Origin: Sphingobium limneticum
GTDB lineage: Bacteria > Pseudomonadota > Alphaproteobacteria > Sphingomonadales > Sphingomonadaceae
Assembly: GCF_008710155.1 (NCBI RefSeq)
Contig: NZ_VYPZ01000007.1
Span: 164,846-228,845 of the forward strand
Direction of reading: 5' to 3'
Length of the DNA: 64,000 nucleotides
The position numbers and the translations under genes are program-made. Shown here one piece after another: positions 45,295-53,309 of the stretch. Within the stretch, counting starts at the first letter, position 1. Each line of letters begins with the position of its first letter. The notes below the pieces were generated by a model. The model was not told the DNA's origin. It did no database searches and saw only the letters and a list, made by a program, of their open reading frames with translations.

Positions 45295-45498
45295 TTACAG
45301 GGCCAAGCTGTAAGTGAACGGATCAGTTGCGCCCCCCCTTCCGCTTCGTTTGAGGCGTCCTTCTTTGATCATACGCCTGCATGTTGAGTTAACGCGCTGC
45401 TGATAACCGGCGGATCCAAATAACGCTTCAGCCAGCATTGCCTCAGTCATGTCGGTTCGCCGACCCACAATATCTTCAATTTGATCAGCTAGGGTCAT
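45295..45498 (-). CDS. Small putative winged-helix protein
   Basis: A 67-residue protein with no named family. It begins MTLADQIEDIVGRR and has YQQRVNSTCRRMIKEGRLKRSG, a pattern like the recognition helix and wing of small wHTH domains that occur at the N-terminus of several hypothetical proteins. A near-ideal AGGAGG lies six bases before the ATG at 45496-45498. The surrounding DNA (45270-45600) is more AT-rich than average, which may mark recent acquisition. It is convergent with purN. Confidence 0.6.
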   Translation of the reverse strand: MTLADQIEDIVGRRTDMTEAMLAEALFGSAGYQQRVNSTCRRMIKEGRLKRSGRGGATDPFTYSLAL

Positions 45499-45619
45499 TC
45501 ATGCCTCCTGTTGTGAAACTGAATATGACGCACACCATTTGAAAAAATAGGTATATCTGACTGGTTTTGAATGTGGCCACCGGCTACCCAATCCCCTTTC
45601 CTACTCGCGGCTTTTCTGA

Positions 45620-45637
45620 TCCATCCTGTCGGATGGA
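45620..45637 (+). promoter_or_regulatory. Hairpin covering the start codon of the small HTH gene
   Basis: A perfect 7-bp stem TCCATCC / GGATGGA with loop TGTC. The right arm contains the ATG at 45633-45635. It could sequester the start codon in mRNA or act as a DNA palindrome bound by the gene's own product. Confidence 0.4.
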
Positions 45638-45923
45638 CCAGACCCTTCATCCCCATCCGCCCGTCCCTGCCCGCCGCGCCCCGCGCGCTCGCTGGACACC
45701 CACGAAACAGCGGCTCTTCCTCGCCGCGCTGCTCGAATATGGCAGCGTCCACCGCGCCGCGCAGGTGGCGGGCATGTCCCGCTCCAGCGCGCATCGGCTG
45801 CGCGCGCGCCTCTCCGGCAGTGCGTTCGATCGCAGCTGGGCCAATGCCATGGCGCTGCACGCCGCGCGCATGGCCGATCCCTTCGCCCCGGAACCGGCCC
45901 GCCGCCCGACACCCCGCCGTTGA
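45633..45923 (+). CDS. Small helix-turn-helix protein
   Basis: A 96-residue protein. Residues about 20-55 (RWTPTKQRLFLAALLEYG, then VHRAAQVAGMSRSSAHRLRAR) form a convincing helix-turn-helix of LysR/transposase type, with a Pro-rich N-terminus and an Ala/Pro/Arg tail. Similar short HTH proteins appear in sphingomonads without an assigned role. There is no ribosome binding site and the ATG sits in a hairpin, so expression may be controlled or leaderless. Five bases after its stop begins an array of GTCGC at 11-bp intervals, a possible binding platform (inference). Confidence 0.65.
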   Translation: MDQTLHPHPPVPARRAPRARWTPTKQRLFLAALLEYGSVHRAAQVAGMSRSSAHRLRARLSGSAFDRSWANAMALHAARMADPFAPEPARRPTPRR

Positions 45924-45927
45924 CCAT

Positions 45928-46048
45928 GTCGCCCCCCGGCCGCGATCCGGTCGCCTGCCTGTCGCGTCGGCGGCGCAGAACAGGCGCGCGAATGTCGCGT
46001 CACCGTCGCGCGGATGTCGCCTTGCCGTCGCCCACCCGTCGCAATTGC
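45928..46048. repeat. Eleven-unit array of GTCGC at exact 11-bp spacing
   Basis: GTCGC occurs at 45928, 45950, 45961, 45994, 46005, 46016, 46027 and 46038, and one-mismatch variants (GCCGC at 45939, GGCGC at 45972 and 45983) fill the other positions. This gives eleven units in register with an 11-bp period. The 6 bases between cores are not conserved. It is not a CRISPR or simple microsatellite. The period near one DNA turn places all cores on one face of the helix, as in a multi-site protein-binding array. It lies between the HTH gene and the ABC ATPase gene. Confidence 0.8.
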
Positions 46049-46157
46049 CCCAAAACGCCTTCTTGCACCCCCTGCAACGGTGTGAACTTCGCTTGTCGCG
46101 TCGCTCTGCGCCAATCCGCCCCTTCCCTTCCCCGCTGCCGATCCCCATAGAGCAAGC

Positions 46158-47087
46158 ATGACCGACAGCCCCGCCCCCGCCGCGATCGAGATCCGCAACC
46201 TCACCAAAGTCTATAAGGGCGGCAAGCGCGCGCTCGACGGGATCAACCTGTCCATCCCGCGCGGCCAGATATACGGTCTGCTCGGCCCCAATGGCGCGGG
46301 CAAATCGACCACGATCAACATCCTGGCCGGCATGGTGAACAAGAGCGAGGGCGACGTCAGCATCTGGGGCTTCGACATCGACGCGCACCCCCGCAACGCC
46401 AAGAACTCGATCGGCATCGTGCCGCAGGAAATCGTCTTCGACCCCTTCTTCACGCCGTTCGAAACGCTGGAGAATCAGGCGGGCTTCTACGGCGTGGCCA
46501 AGGATCGCCGTCGCACGATGGAATTGCTGCGCGCCGTCCATCTGGACGACAAGGCCCATGCCTATGCCCGCACGCTATCGGGCGGCATGAAGCGCCGCCT
46601 GCTGGTGGCCAAGGCGATGGTGCATAGCCCGCCGATCCTGGTGCTGGACGAACCCACGGCCGGCGTCGACGTGCAGCTGCGCCAGCAACTCTGGGCCTAT
46701 GTCCGCGAATTGAACGCGCTGGGCGTCACCATCGTGCTGACGACCCATTATCTGGAGGAAGCCGAAGAATTGTGCGACCGCATCGGCATCATCAACCATG
46801 GCAAGGTCATCACCGACAAGCCGACCCGCGAACTCCTGGCCATGGCGCAGGAAAAGGTCGTGCAGGTGACGGTGGACCGCGACCTGACGGTGGCTCCCGA
46901 CGCGCCTTGCTTTGAAAAAGTCGAACTGTCCGGCGACCGCACGCTGACCATCACCTATATGAAAGACCGCGCCAATGCCGGCCAGGTGCTGAGCGCGGTA
47001 CAGGCCAGCGGCCTCGCCATCGTCGACGTCGTGACGCGCGACCCCGACCTGGAGGATGTCTTCCTCAACCTGACTGCAGCGGCCTAA
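46158..47087 (+). CDS. ABC-2 type transporter ATP-binding protein (YadG-like)
   Basis: A 309-residue ATPase with Walker A GPNGAGKSTTINIL at about 44-57, signature LSGGMKRRL, LVLDEPTAGVD and HYLEEAEELCDRIGI. The C-terminal 80 residues match the extension of YadG/NodI-like export ATPases. No permease is next to it; nadB follows after a repeat. It may work with a permease encoded elsewhere. The array of GTCGC motifs ends about 110 bases upstream and could affect its promoter. Confidence 0.9.
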   Translation: MTDSPAPAAIEIRNLTKVYKGGKRALDGINLSIPRGQIYGLLGPNGAGKSTTINILAGMVNKSEGDVSIWGFDIDAHPRNAKNSIGIVPQEIVFDPFFTPFETLENQAGFYGVAKDRRRTMELLRAVHLDDKAHAYARTLSGGMKRRLLVAKAMVHSPPILVLDEPTAGVDVQLRQQLWAYVRELNALGVTIVLTTHYLEEAEELCDRIGIINHGKVITDKPTRELLAMAQEKVVQVTVDRDLTVAPDAPCFEKVELSGDRTLTITYMKDRANAGQVLSAVQASGLAIVDVVTRDPDLEDVFLNLTAAA

Positions 47088-47093
47088 CCACCT

Positions 47094-47157
47094 CCGTTCG
47101 GTTCGAGCTTGTCGAGAACCCTGGCGCCAGAGTTCTCGACAAGCTCGAACCGAACGG
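47094..47157. repeat. Perfect 26-bp inverted repeat upstream of nadB
   Basis: The arms at 47094-47119 (starting CCGTTCGGTTCGAG) and 47132-47157 are perfect reverse complements over 26 bases, with a 12-base loop that itself contains CTGGCGCCAG. It starts six bases after the ABC ATPase stop and could end its transcript. Same family as repeats at 29861 and 44225. Confidence 0.85.
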
Positions 47158-47190
47158 GATAGGGAACAGACCCGGATAATCGAGAAGCCT

Positions 47191-48795
47191 ATGCCCACCA
47201 TCACCCATGACGTCATCATCATCGGTTCCGGCGCGGCGGGGCTGACGGCCGCCATCAACCTGGCGCAGGATCGCAAGGTGCTGGTGCTGGCCAAGGGCGC
47301 GCTGGACGGTGGCTCCACCAACTGGGCGCAGGGCGGCATTGCCGCCGTACTCGACGCGGGTGACAGTTTCGAGGCACATGTCGAAGATACGATGGTCGCA
47401 GGCGCCGGCCTCAACGATCGGGAAACGGTCCAGTTCGTCGTCTCCGAAGCCCCCGCCGCGATCGAGCGGCTCGCCGACCTCGGCGTGCCCTTCAATGGCG
47501 GCGAAGCCTTCGGCAAGCGTTGGGATCTGACTCGCGAAGGCGGCCACAGCCACCGTCGCATCGTCCATGTCGACGACGCCACAGGCCATGCGGTGCAGGT
47601 CGCGCTGCTCAAGGCCGCCCGCGCCAACCCCAACATCACCCTGATGGAGGATATGGTCGCCATCGACCTCATCACCTCCCGCCATGGGGAACGCTATTCG
47701 GGCGACGGCCATGTCTGGGGCGTCTATGCCTTCAACCGCCGCACCGGCCATGTCGACGCGCTGCTGGGCCGCGCGACGATCCTCTGCACCGGCGGCGCGG
47801 GCCGCACCTATCTCTTTTCTACCGCCCCGCGCGGCGCGACTGGCGACGGCATCGCCATGGCCTGGCGCGCAGGCTGCCGCGTGTCGAACATGGAAATGAA
47901 CCAGTTTCACCCGACCTGCCTCTACAATCTGGAGATCAAGAATTTCCTGATTACAGAAGCGGTGCGCGGCGAAGGCGGCCATCTGAAGCTTCCCCCCGGC
48001 GTGCCGGGCGGCGGCGAGCGGTTCATGCCCCGCTTCGACCCGCGAGAGGAACTGGCCCCGCGCGATATCGTGGCCCGCGCAATCGACCATGAAATCAAGC
48101 GGCTGGGCCTCGACTATGTCCATCTGGACATCAGCCACAAAGACCCCGCCTTCGTGCGGCATCATTTCCCGACCATCTACGCCCGGCTGCTGGACCTGGA
48201 CATCGACATCACGAAGGAGCCGATCCCGGTCGTCCCGGCGCAACATTATACCTGCGGCGGCGTGGTGATCGATCTGGACGGCCGCACTGACCTGCCCGGC
48301 CTCTATGCCGCCGGCGAAGTCAGCGAAAGTGGCCTGCACGGCGCCAATCGCCTGGCTTCCAATTCTCTGCTCGAATGTTTCGTCTTCGGCGAGGCTGCGG
48401 CCAAGCATATCCGCGCCAACTGGGACGACCTCCCCGCCCCGCCGCCGATCCGGCCATGGGACGAAAGCCGCGTCACCAATGGCGACGAAGAAGTCATCGT
48501 CCAGCACAACTGGAAGGAAATCCGTCGCTTCATGTGGGACTATGTCGGCATCGTCCGCACCACCAAGCGGCTGGAACGCGCCCAGCACCGCATCGACCTG
48601 CTCTCTAAGGAAGTCGATGAATATTACGGCAATTTCCGCGTCACGCCCGACCTCATCGAACTGCGCAACCTGCTGGAAGTCGCGCGTCTGGTGGTCCGCT
48701 CCGCCCTCCACCGCAAGGAAAGCCGGGGACTCCATTACACGCTAGACTATCCCGACACGTTGCCGGACGCGGTCGACACGGTGTTGGCGCCATAA
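47191..48795 (+). CDS. nadB: L-aspartate oxidase
   Basis: A 534-residue FAD enzyme of the succinate dehydrogenase/fumarate reductase flavoprotein family that oxidises L-aspartate to iminoaspartate, the first step of NAD synthesis. The FAD fold is DVIIIGSGAAGLTAAINL. ALDGGSTNWAQGGIA, EGGHSHRRIVHVDDATG, ITEAVRGEGGHL and AGEVSESGLHGANRLASNSLLE follow, with the C-terminal helical domain after about 430. The family's EAxAxAQGG-type loop (here STNWAQGG) distinguishes it from SdhA. No nadA or nadC is adjacent. Confidence 0.93.
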   Translation: MPTITHDVIIIGSGAAGLTAAINLAQDRKVLVLAKGALDGGSTNWAQGGIAAVLDAGDSFEAHVEDTMVAGAGLNDRETVQFVVSEAPAAIERLADLGVPFNGGEAFGKRWDLTREGGHSHRRIVHVDDATGHAVQVALLKAARANPNITLMEDMVAIDLITSRHGERYSGDGHVWGVYAFNRRTGHVDALLGRATILCTGGAGRTYLFSTAPRGATGDGIAMAWRAGCRVSNMEMNQFHPTCLYNLEIKNFLITEAVRGEGGHLKLPPGVPGGGERFMPRFDPREELAPRDIVARAIDHEIKRLGLDYVHLDISHKDPAFVRHHFPTIYARLLDLDIDITKEPIPVVPAQHYTCGGVVIDLDGRTDLPGLYAAGEVSESGLHGANRLASNSLLECFVFGEAAAKHIRANWDDLPAPPPIRPWDESRVTNGDEEVIVQHNWKEIRRFMWDYVGIVRTTKRLERAQHRIDLLSKEVDEYYGNFRVTPDLIELRNLLEVARLVVRSALHRKESRGLHYTLDYPDTLPDAVDTVLAP

Positions 48796-48831
48796 AAAAT
48801 GGCGCGTCCGTCCGGGGGGACGCCGCGCCAT
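48793..48831 (-). terminator. Rho-independent terminator of the alpha/beta hydrolase gene
   Basis: Read on the minus strand, an 8-bp stem ATGGCGCG / CGCGCCAT (48824-48831 and 48799-48806) with extra internal pairing is followed directly by six T (48794-48799 region). It also overlaps the nadB stop codon, so it may work in both directions. Confidence 0.65.
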
Positions 48832-48911
48832 GAGGTTGGGGAGGGACGCGCTGGAAGCGCTTGCGGAAATGCTTTCCTACTCGCCCTCTCGCCGCCATGG
48901 TTTGATCCGTG

Positions 48912-49754
48912 TCAAACCGTCAGAAAATCCTTGAGCAGCGCGTTGAAGCGGGCGGGCTGATCGGCCATCACCATATGGCCGCTCGGCCCCAGCGGCTTCA
49001 GCAAAGCGCTCTTCTTGCCCGCATAGGCGCTCTGGAAACTGCGTGTGATCGACGCCGCCTGCTGCGCATCGCTGCCCACCGCATAGACCACCTCCAGCGG
49101 TGCGGTCAGCCGCGACAGTTGCGGTCCAAGATCGGTATTGGCCAGGTCGCGCAGCGCATTGGCGATGACATCGGGGTCGCTGCCCTTGGCCCCCGGCGCC
49201 TGCGCGACGATCTGCGCCAGATAGCGGCGCCCCGCCTGCGTCCCGGTAAAATAACCGCTCAACTGATCGGCCAGATAGCCCATGCCGCTGGCCGTTCCGC
49301 CGACCATCGCCGCGCCGGCCGGCAGCATGTCCACCACCATCACCCGGCTCGCCAACCCTTTCAGGCCCAGCAACATGGCCAGCGTACCGCCCATGCTGTG
49401 CCCGACGATCGCCGGGCGCTTGAGGCCGGCGGCGGTGACATAGCGGGCGATCTCGTCCGCTATCGGCTGAAGCAGCGCACCGCTCGCATTGCCCTCCGGC
49501 GCCAGCCCGGCAAAGCCGCGCACATGCACCAGATGATAGCGATAGCCCGGCACCCCGCCCAGCACCCCGTTCCAGATGCCGGGGCCACTGGCGAGGCCGG
49601 AAATCAGGATCACGTCACGCCCCGCGCCACGCACATTCATGGCGATGCGCCGCGAAACGAAGGGCGCCGCCCATGCCGTGCCGCCCTGCGCCACCATGCC
49701 CGCCGCCATGGCGCCCAGCAGCAGCGCCCGCCTATCCAGTCCGTTCGTCGTCAT
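48912..49754 (-). CDS. Exported alpha/beta hydrolase
   Basis: A 280-residue hydrolase with a twin-arginine-like signal (LDRRALLLGAMAAGM, cleavage near TAWA). The fold shows VILISGLASGPGIWNGVL (oxyanion loop), nucleophile elbow IVGHSMGGTLAML, VVYAVGSDAQ (acid region) and a C-terminal histidine in PLGPSGHMVMADQ. The reaction is unknown: esterase, lipase or amidase. Start: MTTNGLDRRALLL at 49752-49754. Divergent from the serine hydrolase gene, sharing a 191-base promoter region. Confidence 0.85.
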   Translation of the reverse strand: MTTNGLDRRALLLGAMAAGMVAQGGTAWAAPFVSRRIAMNVRGAGRDVILISGLASGPGIWNGVLGGVPGYRYHLVHVRGFAGLAPEGNASGALLQPIADEIARYVTAAGLKRPAIVGHSMGGTLAMLLGLKGLASRVMVVDMLPAGAAMVGGTASGMGYLADQLSGYFTGTQAGRRYLAQIVAQAPGAKGSDPDVIANALRDLANTDLGPQLSRLTAPLEVVYAVGSDAQQAASITRSFQSAYAGKKSALLKPLGPSGHMVMADQPARFNALLKDFLTV

Positions 49755-49945
49755 ATGCCCGCTATTGCCCGCCCGCCCCTGAACCGCAACAGAATGACGC
49801 CGCAACGGAATGATCTTGCTCCACATCAGACGGTTGCATCGTTCATCCTCCTTACATCGCATTTGTGGAATCATTCGTCGCATGGGTCTTGCCGGACGAT
49901 CGGCGGACCGCCCCTATTGTGCATTGAGAGAGTGCGGGGACGCTA

Positions 49946-51097
49946 ATGAGATCGAATGAAAACCGGGCGGCTTCGGCGCGTCTGGTCCTGTTGGTTGCGG
50001 CATTGTCCGCCTGTGTAAGCGCACCCGAGCCGCCCCGTGCGCAGGCGGCGGCCGCCATACCGCAAAAGCCGATCCCCGGCCGGCCACAGCCGACCACCAA
50101 TACATGGCCGATCCGCCCCGTCGCCAATCCGCCTTTGCCCTATCGCGACATCGACCAGAATGAGACACCGCCCCCCGCGCTGGTCAGCGTCGTGCGCAAC
50201 CTTGGTCAGAGTTTCCGGGGCAAGGTCGGCATCGCCGTCCGCCGCATCGGTGCGGACTGGACCGTGGCATGGAACGGCACCTCGCTTTTCCCGCAGCAGA
50301 GCGTGTCGAAACTCTGGGTGTCGATGACCTTCCTCGACGCGGTGGATCGCGGCAAGCTGCGCATCACCGACACGACCACCATCACCCGCAACGACCTGAC
50401 CCTGTTTCACCAGCCGACCGCTGCGCTGGTGGCGCAAAATGGCGGCTGGACGACCAGCTATTCCGACCTGATGCGCCGCGCGATGACGCAGAGCGACAAT
50501 ACCGCCAACGATACGCTACTGCGCGCCGTGGGCGGACCGGAGGCTGTGCGCGGTTTCCTGGCGCGACGGATGATCAAGGATATCCGCTTCGGTCCGGGCG
50601 AACGGCTGCTGCAATCGGCCACCGCAGGCCTGGACTGGCGACAGGATTATGCGATCGGTCGCAATTTCTACGCCGCCCGCGCGAAACTGCCGATGGCGGT
50701 GCGACAAAAGGCGCTCGACAATTATCTCGCCAGCCCGCCCGACGGCGCGGCGCCCTCCTCGATCGTGCAGGCCTTGGCGAAGTTGAAGCAGAATGACATG
50801 CTGTCGCCCGCCTCCTCGCGCCTGCTCCTCTCGATCATGTCGGAAGCCAAGACCGGGCCGCAACGGATCAAGGGCGGCGTCCCGCCGGGCTGGTCCTATC
50901 TGCACAAGACCGGCACCGGTCAGGATCTGCCGCCCCGCTCCACCGGCTTCAACGATATCGGTATCATGACCGCGCCGGACGGCACCAGCTATGCCGTGGC
51001 GGTCATGATCGGATCGACCACGGTCGGCATCCCCGAACGCTGGGCGCTGATGCAGGCCGTGGCCAAGGCGGTCGTGGCCAACCACGAACCGCGCTAA
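49946..51097 (+). CDS. Class A beta-lactamase-like serine hydrolase (lipoprotein)
   Basis: A 383-residue protein with signal peptide and lipobox LSAC, then a Pro-rich linker to about residue 75. The catalytic domain has all three beta-lactamase/PBP motifs: SVSK (SxxK), QSDNTAND (SDN) and HKTGTG (KTG). A glutamate in PGERLLQ lies 36 residues after the SDN serine, the class A E166 distance, though followed by LLQ rather than the usual xLN. The stretch from there to KTG is about 30 residues longer than in class A enzymes. It could be a beta-lactamase or a peptidoglycan-active hydrolase. Confidence 0.85.
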   Translation: MRSNENRAASARLVLLVAALSACVSAPEPPRAQAAAAIPQKPIPGRPQPTTNTWPIRPVANPPLPYRDIDQNETPPPALVSVVRNLGQSFRGKVGIAVRRIGADWTVAWNGTSLFPQQSVSKLWVSMTFLDAVDRGKLRITDTTTITRNDLTLFHQPTAALVAQNGGWTTSYSDLMRRAMTQSDNTANDTLLRAVGGPEAVRGFLARRMIKDIRFGPGERLLQSATAGLDWRQDYAIGRNFYAARAKLPMAVRQKALDNYLASPPDGAAPSSIVQALAKLKQNDMLSPASSRLLLSIMSEAKTGPQRIKGGVPPGWSYLHKTGTGQDLPPRSTGFNDIGIMTAPDGTSYAVAVMIGSTTVGIPERWALMQAVAKAVVANHEPR

Positions 51098-51098
51098 A

Positions 51099-51899
51099 TC
51101 AGAAGCGGCGCACGACGCCGAAATAGACTTCCCCGTCCGGGCTGTCCGCATTCAGCCCGGCATTGACGCCAATGTCGAACTGCATGTCGTCGCTGGGTTG
51201 CCAGCCGAAGGACAGGCCGGCCAATGCCTCGGTAGCATGGCCGGCCGGATCGTCGTCCCGCATCAGCGAGGCTTCGATCGTGCCGGAAAGCTTGTCGCTC
51301 AGGTCGAAGCCCAGTCCGGCGACGCTGCCATAGGCGACATGCCGCCCGGACCGGTCCTCATCGACCGCCGCGTCGATCTCCGGCACCAGCTCCAGCGACA
51401 GGCCATGCCCGATGTCGACACTCACCGGCAGCAACAGCCCAGCCCCCCAATCGCCATCGCCGATGGCCGATCCCCCCGCCGGCAAGGACGCATAAGGCAT
51501 CACCGCCACCGAAAAGCCCGACCTATCCGGGTTGCTCAGGTTCCGACGCAGCGCCACCCGCACATCCCCGACGCCGCTATCGCTGTCCACCGCTCCACTC
51601 ATCCTGTCGCGCGTGCGCACATGGCCAAAGGCGGTCCATCCGACCTGCGCCTCCAGATGATCGGCCAGACCCAGCCGCACCAGCATGTCGCCGGTCTGAA
51701 GCGTGTCGGTGCGACTTTGCCCATCCTGCTCCCGCGTCCAGTCGCCCAGCCCCACTTCGACCACGACCCGCCCCTTGTCGACCGTACAGGCCGGCGTGCC
51801 CAGCCCCGGCCGGTCAGTGCACAGGTCGCGCGGCTCTTCCGCCTGCGCCATCGCCGCTACCGGCATCAGCGCGATCAGCAGCATCCACATCCGCTTCAT
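51099..51899 (-). CDS. Putative outer-membrane beta-barrel protein (MetA/phenol-type family)
   Basis: A 266-residue protein with a signal peptide (MKRMWMLLIALMPVAAMAQ) and a run of amphipathic strands ending in VYFGVVRRF with a C-terminal phenylalanine. The start CTDRPGLGTPACTVDKGRVVVEVG (with a cysteine pair) and IGDVRVALRRNL-like strand resemble the 'transporter' family found with aromatic-degradation genes (phenol MetA-type). Function is not established. GAGGGGGAATGGG precedes the ATG at 51897-51899. Convergent with the serine hydrolase gene. Confidence 0.75.
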   Translation of the reverse strand: MKRMWMLLIALMPVAAMAQAEEPRDLCTDRPGLGTPACTVDKGRVVVEVGLGDWTREQDGQSRTDTLQTGDMLVRLGLADHLEAQVGWTAFGHVRTRDRMSGAVDSDSGVGDVRVALRRNLSNPDRSGFSVAVMPYASLPAGGSAIGDGDWGAGLLLPVSVDIGHGLSLELVPEIDAAVDEDRSGRHVAYGSVAGLGFDLSDKLSGTIEASLMRDDDPAGHATEALAGLSFGWQPSDDMQFDIGVNAGLNADSPDGEVYFGVVRRF

Positions 51900-52027
51900 C
51901 CCATTCCCCCTCTTGTTGCCGATGACATAGCAGGAAACCGACCGGACATAATCGCGTTCCCGCGCGCCGTCGTAAGAAGAGGCTGTCACAACCATATCTG
52001 ATGGAATAATCACCGGCCGGCAGGCGT

Positions 52028-53302
52028 ATGCCGGGCATGAATGCCATCTTCCCTGCCCCGACCCGTTCCACCGTCGTGCCCATCCGCCCGGATGCGCACC
52101 GCACCCGTCCCATCCGCATCGCGCTTTTTTCCGGCAATTATGACTGTGTGCGCGATGGCGCGAACCGCGCGCTCAATCGGTTGGTCGATCATCTGTTGCA
52201 CCGGATCGGCGCGCAGGTCCGGATTTACTCGCCCACCGCCCCGCAACCCGCCTTTGCCTCGGTGGGTGAGGTCCGTTCGGTACCCTCGCTCAGCCTGCCC
52301 GGCCGCCCCGAATATCGCCTGGCCATCGGCCTGACGCGCGGGGTACGTCGCGATCTTGACGCTTTTGCGCCAGACATCGTCCACCTCTCCGCCCCCGACC
52401 TGCTCGGCCGACAGGCGCAGAAACATGCGCGGGCGTGCGGCATCCCGGTCGTCGCCAGCCTGCACACCCGCTTCGAAACCTATCTTGATTATTATCGCCT
52501 CGGCTTCCTTCGCGGCACGATGGAACGTTATCTCGACCGTTTCTACGGCGACGCCGACTGCATTTTGGCGCCCACCCCACCCATCCGGGACGAGATGGCA
52601 GCACGCCATGGTACCGCGCGGGTTTCCGTCTGGGGACGTGGCATAGACCCGACCCAGTTCGCACCAACACTGCGCGACCCTGCCCTACGCGCCGCGCTCG
52701 GCTATACGGATCAGGATGTGGTGCCGCTTTTCTTCGGCCGGCTGGTGCTGGAAAAGGGGCTGGGGGTTTTTGCCGACAGCATCGCGGCGATCCGCGCACG
52801 CGGGCATGACGTGCGCCCACTCATCGTCGGCGAAGGCCCGGCCCGCTCCTGGTTGGCCCAGCGCCTGCCCAACGCCAATTTCATGGGTCATCTGAGCGGC
52901 GCCGACCTTGGCCGCGCGGTGGCGAGTGCAGACCTGCTCATCAACCCCAGCGTCACCGAAGCGTTTGGCAACGTCAATCTGGAAGCCATGGCGTCTGGCC
53001 TAGCCGTACTGTCCGCCGATGTGCCCAGCGCCGCCAGCCTGATCGATGCAGGCCGCACAGGGCTGTTGCTGCCGGCTACCGACGCGGACGCCTATGCCGA
53101 TGCTGCGACGATGCTGATCGGCGCTCCGGCTCGGCTGGCGACTATGCGCCAGGCGGCAGCGGACGCCGCCAGCCGGCACCGCTGGGACGATGTATTGCAA
53201 TCGGTCGTGCGCGCTTATGCCGGCCTGCTCGGCATCCCCGTTCCGGTCGATCGGCAGGCGCCCATGATCGCCGCTTGCTCCGCCCGCGCGGGCACTGGAT
53301 AA
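52028..53302 (+). CDS. GT4-type glycosyltransferase family 1 protein
   Basis: A 424-residue GT-B enzyme. The N-terminal acceptor domain starts RIALFSGNYDCVRDGANRAL and has HLSAPDLLGRQAQKHA and PVVASLHTRFETYLDYY. The C-terminal nucleotide-sugar domain has PLFFGRLVLEKGLGVF, and the EX7E-type pair appears in VTEAFGNVNLEAMASGLAV. It is similar to glycolipid mannosyl or glucosyl transferases. It ends seven bases before the ECF sigma gene, so the three downstream genes may be cotranscribed. ATG at 52028 or 52037. Confidence 0.9.
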   Translation: MPGMNAIFPAPTRSTVVPIRPDAHRTRPIRIALFSGNYDCVRDGANRALNRLVDHLLHRIGAQVRIYSPTAPQPAFASVGEVRSVPSLSLPGRPEYRLAIGLTRGVRRDLDAFAPDIVHLSAPDLLGRQAQKHARACGIPVVASLHTRFETYLDYYRLGFLRGTMERYLDRFYGDADCILAPTPPIRDEMAARHGTARVSVWGRGIDPTQFAPTLRDPALRAALGYTDQDVVPLFFGRLVLEKGLGVFADSIAAIRARGHDVRPLIVGEGPARSWLAQRLPNANFMGHLSGADLGRAVASADLLINPSVTEAFGNVNLEAMASGLAVLSADVPSAASLIDAGRTGLLLPATDADAYADAATMLIGAPARLATMRQAAADAASRHRWDDVLQSVVRAYAGLLGIPVPVDRQAPMIAACSARAGTG

Positions 53303-53309
53303 GCCGCCG

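Noticed and set aside
45928..46048. The phased GTCGC array as a CRISPR or iteron origin
   Set aside because: The repeated core is only 5 bases with 6-base gaps, far too short for CRISPR. There is no rep gene, so a plasmid-type origin is unlikely. Kept as a possible binding array.
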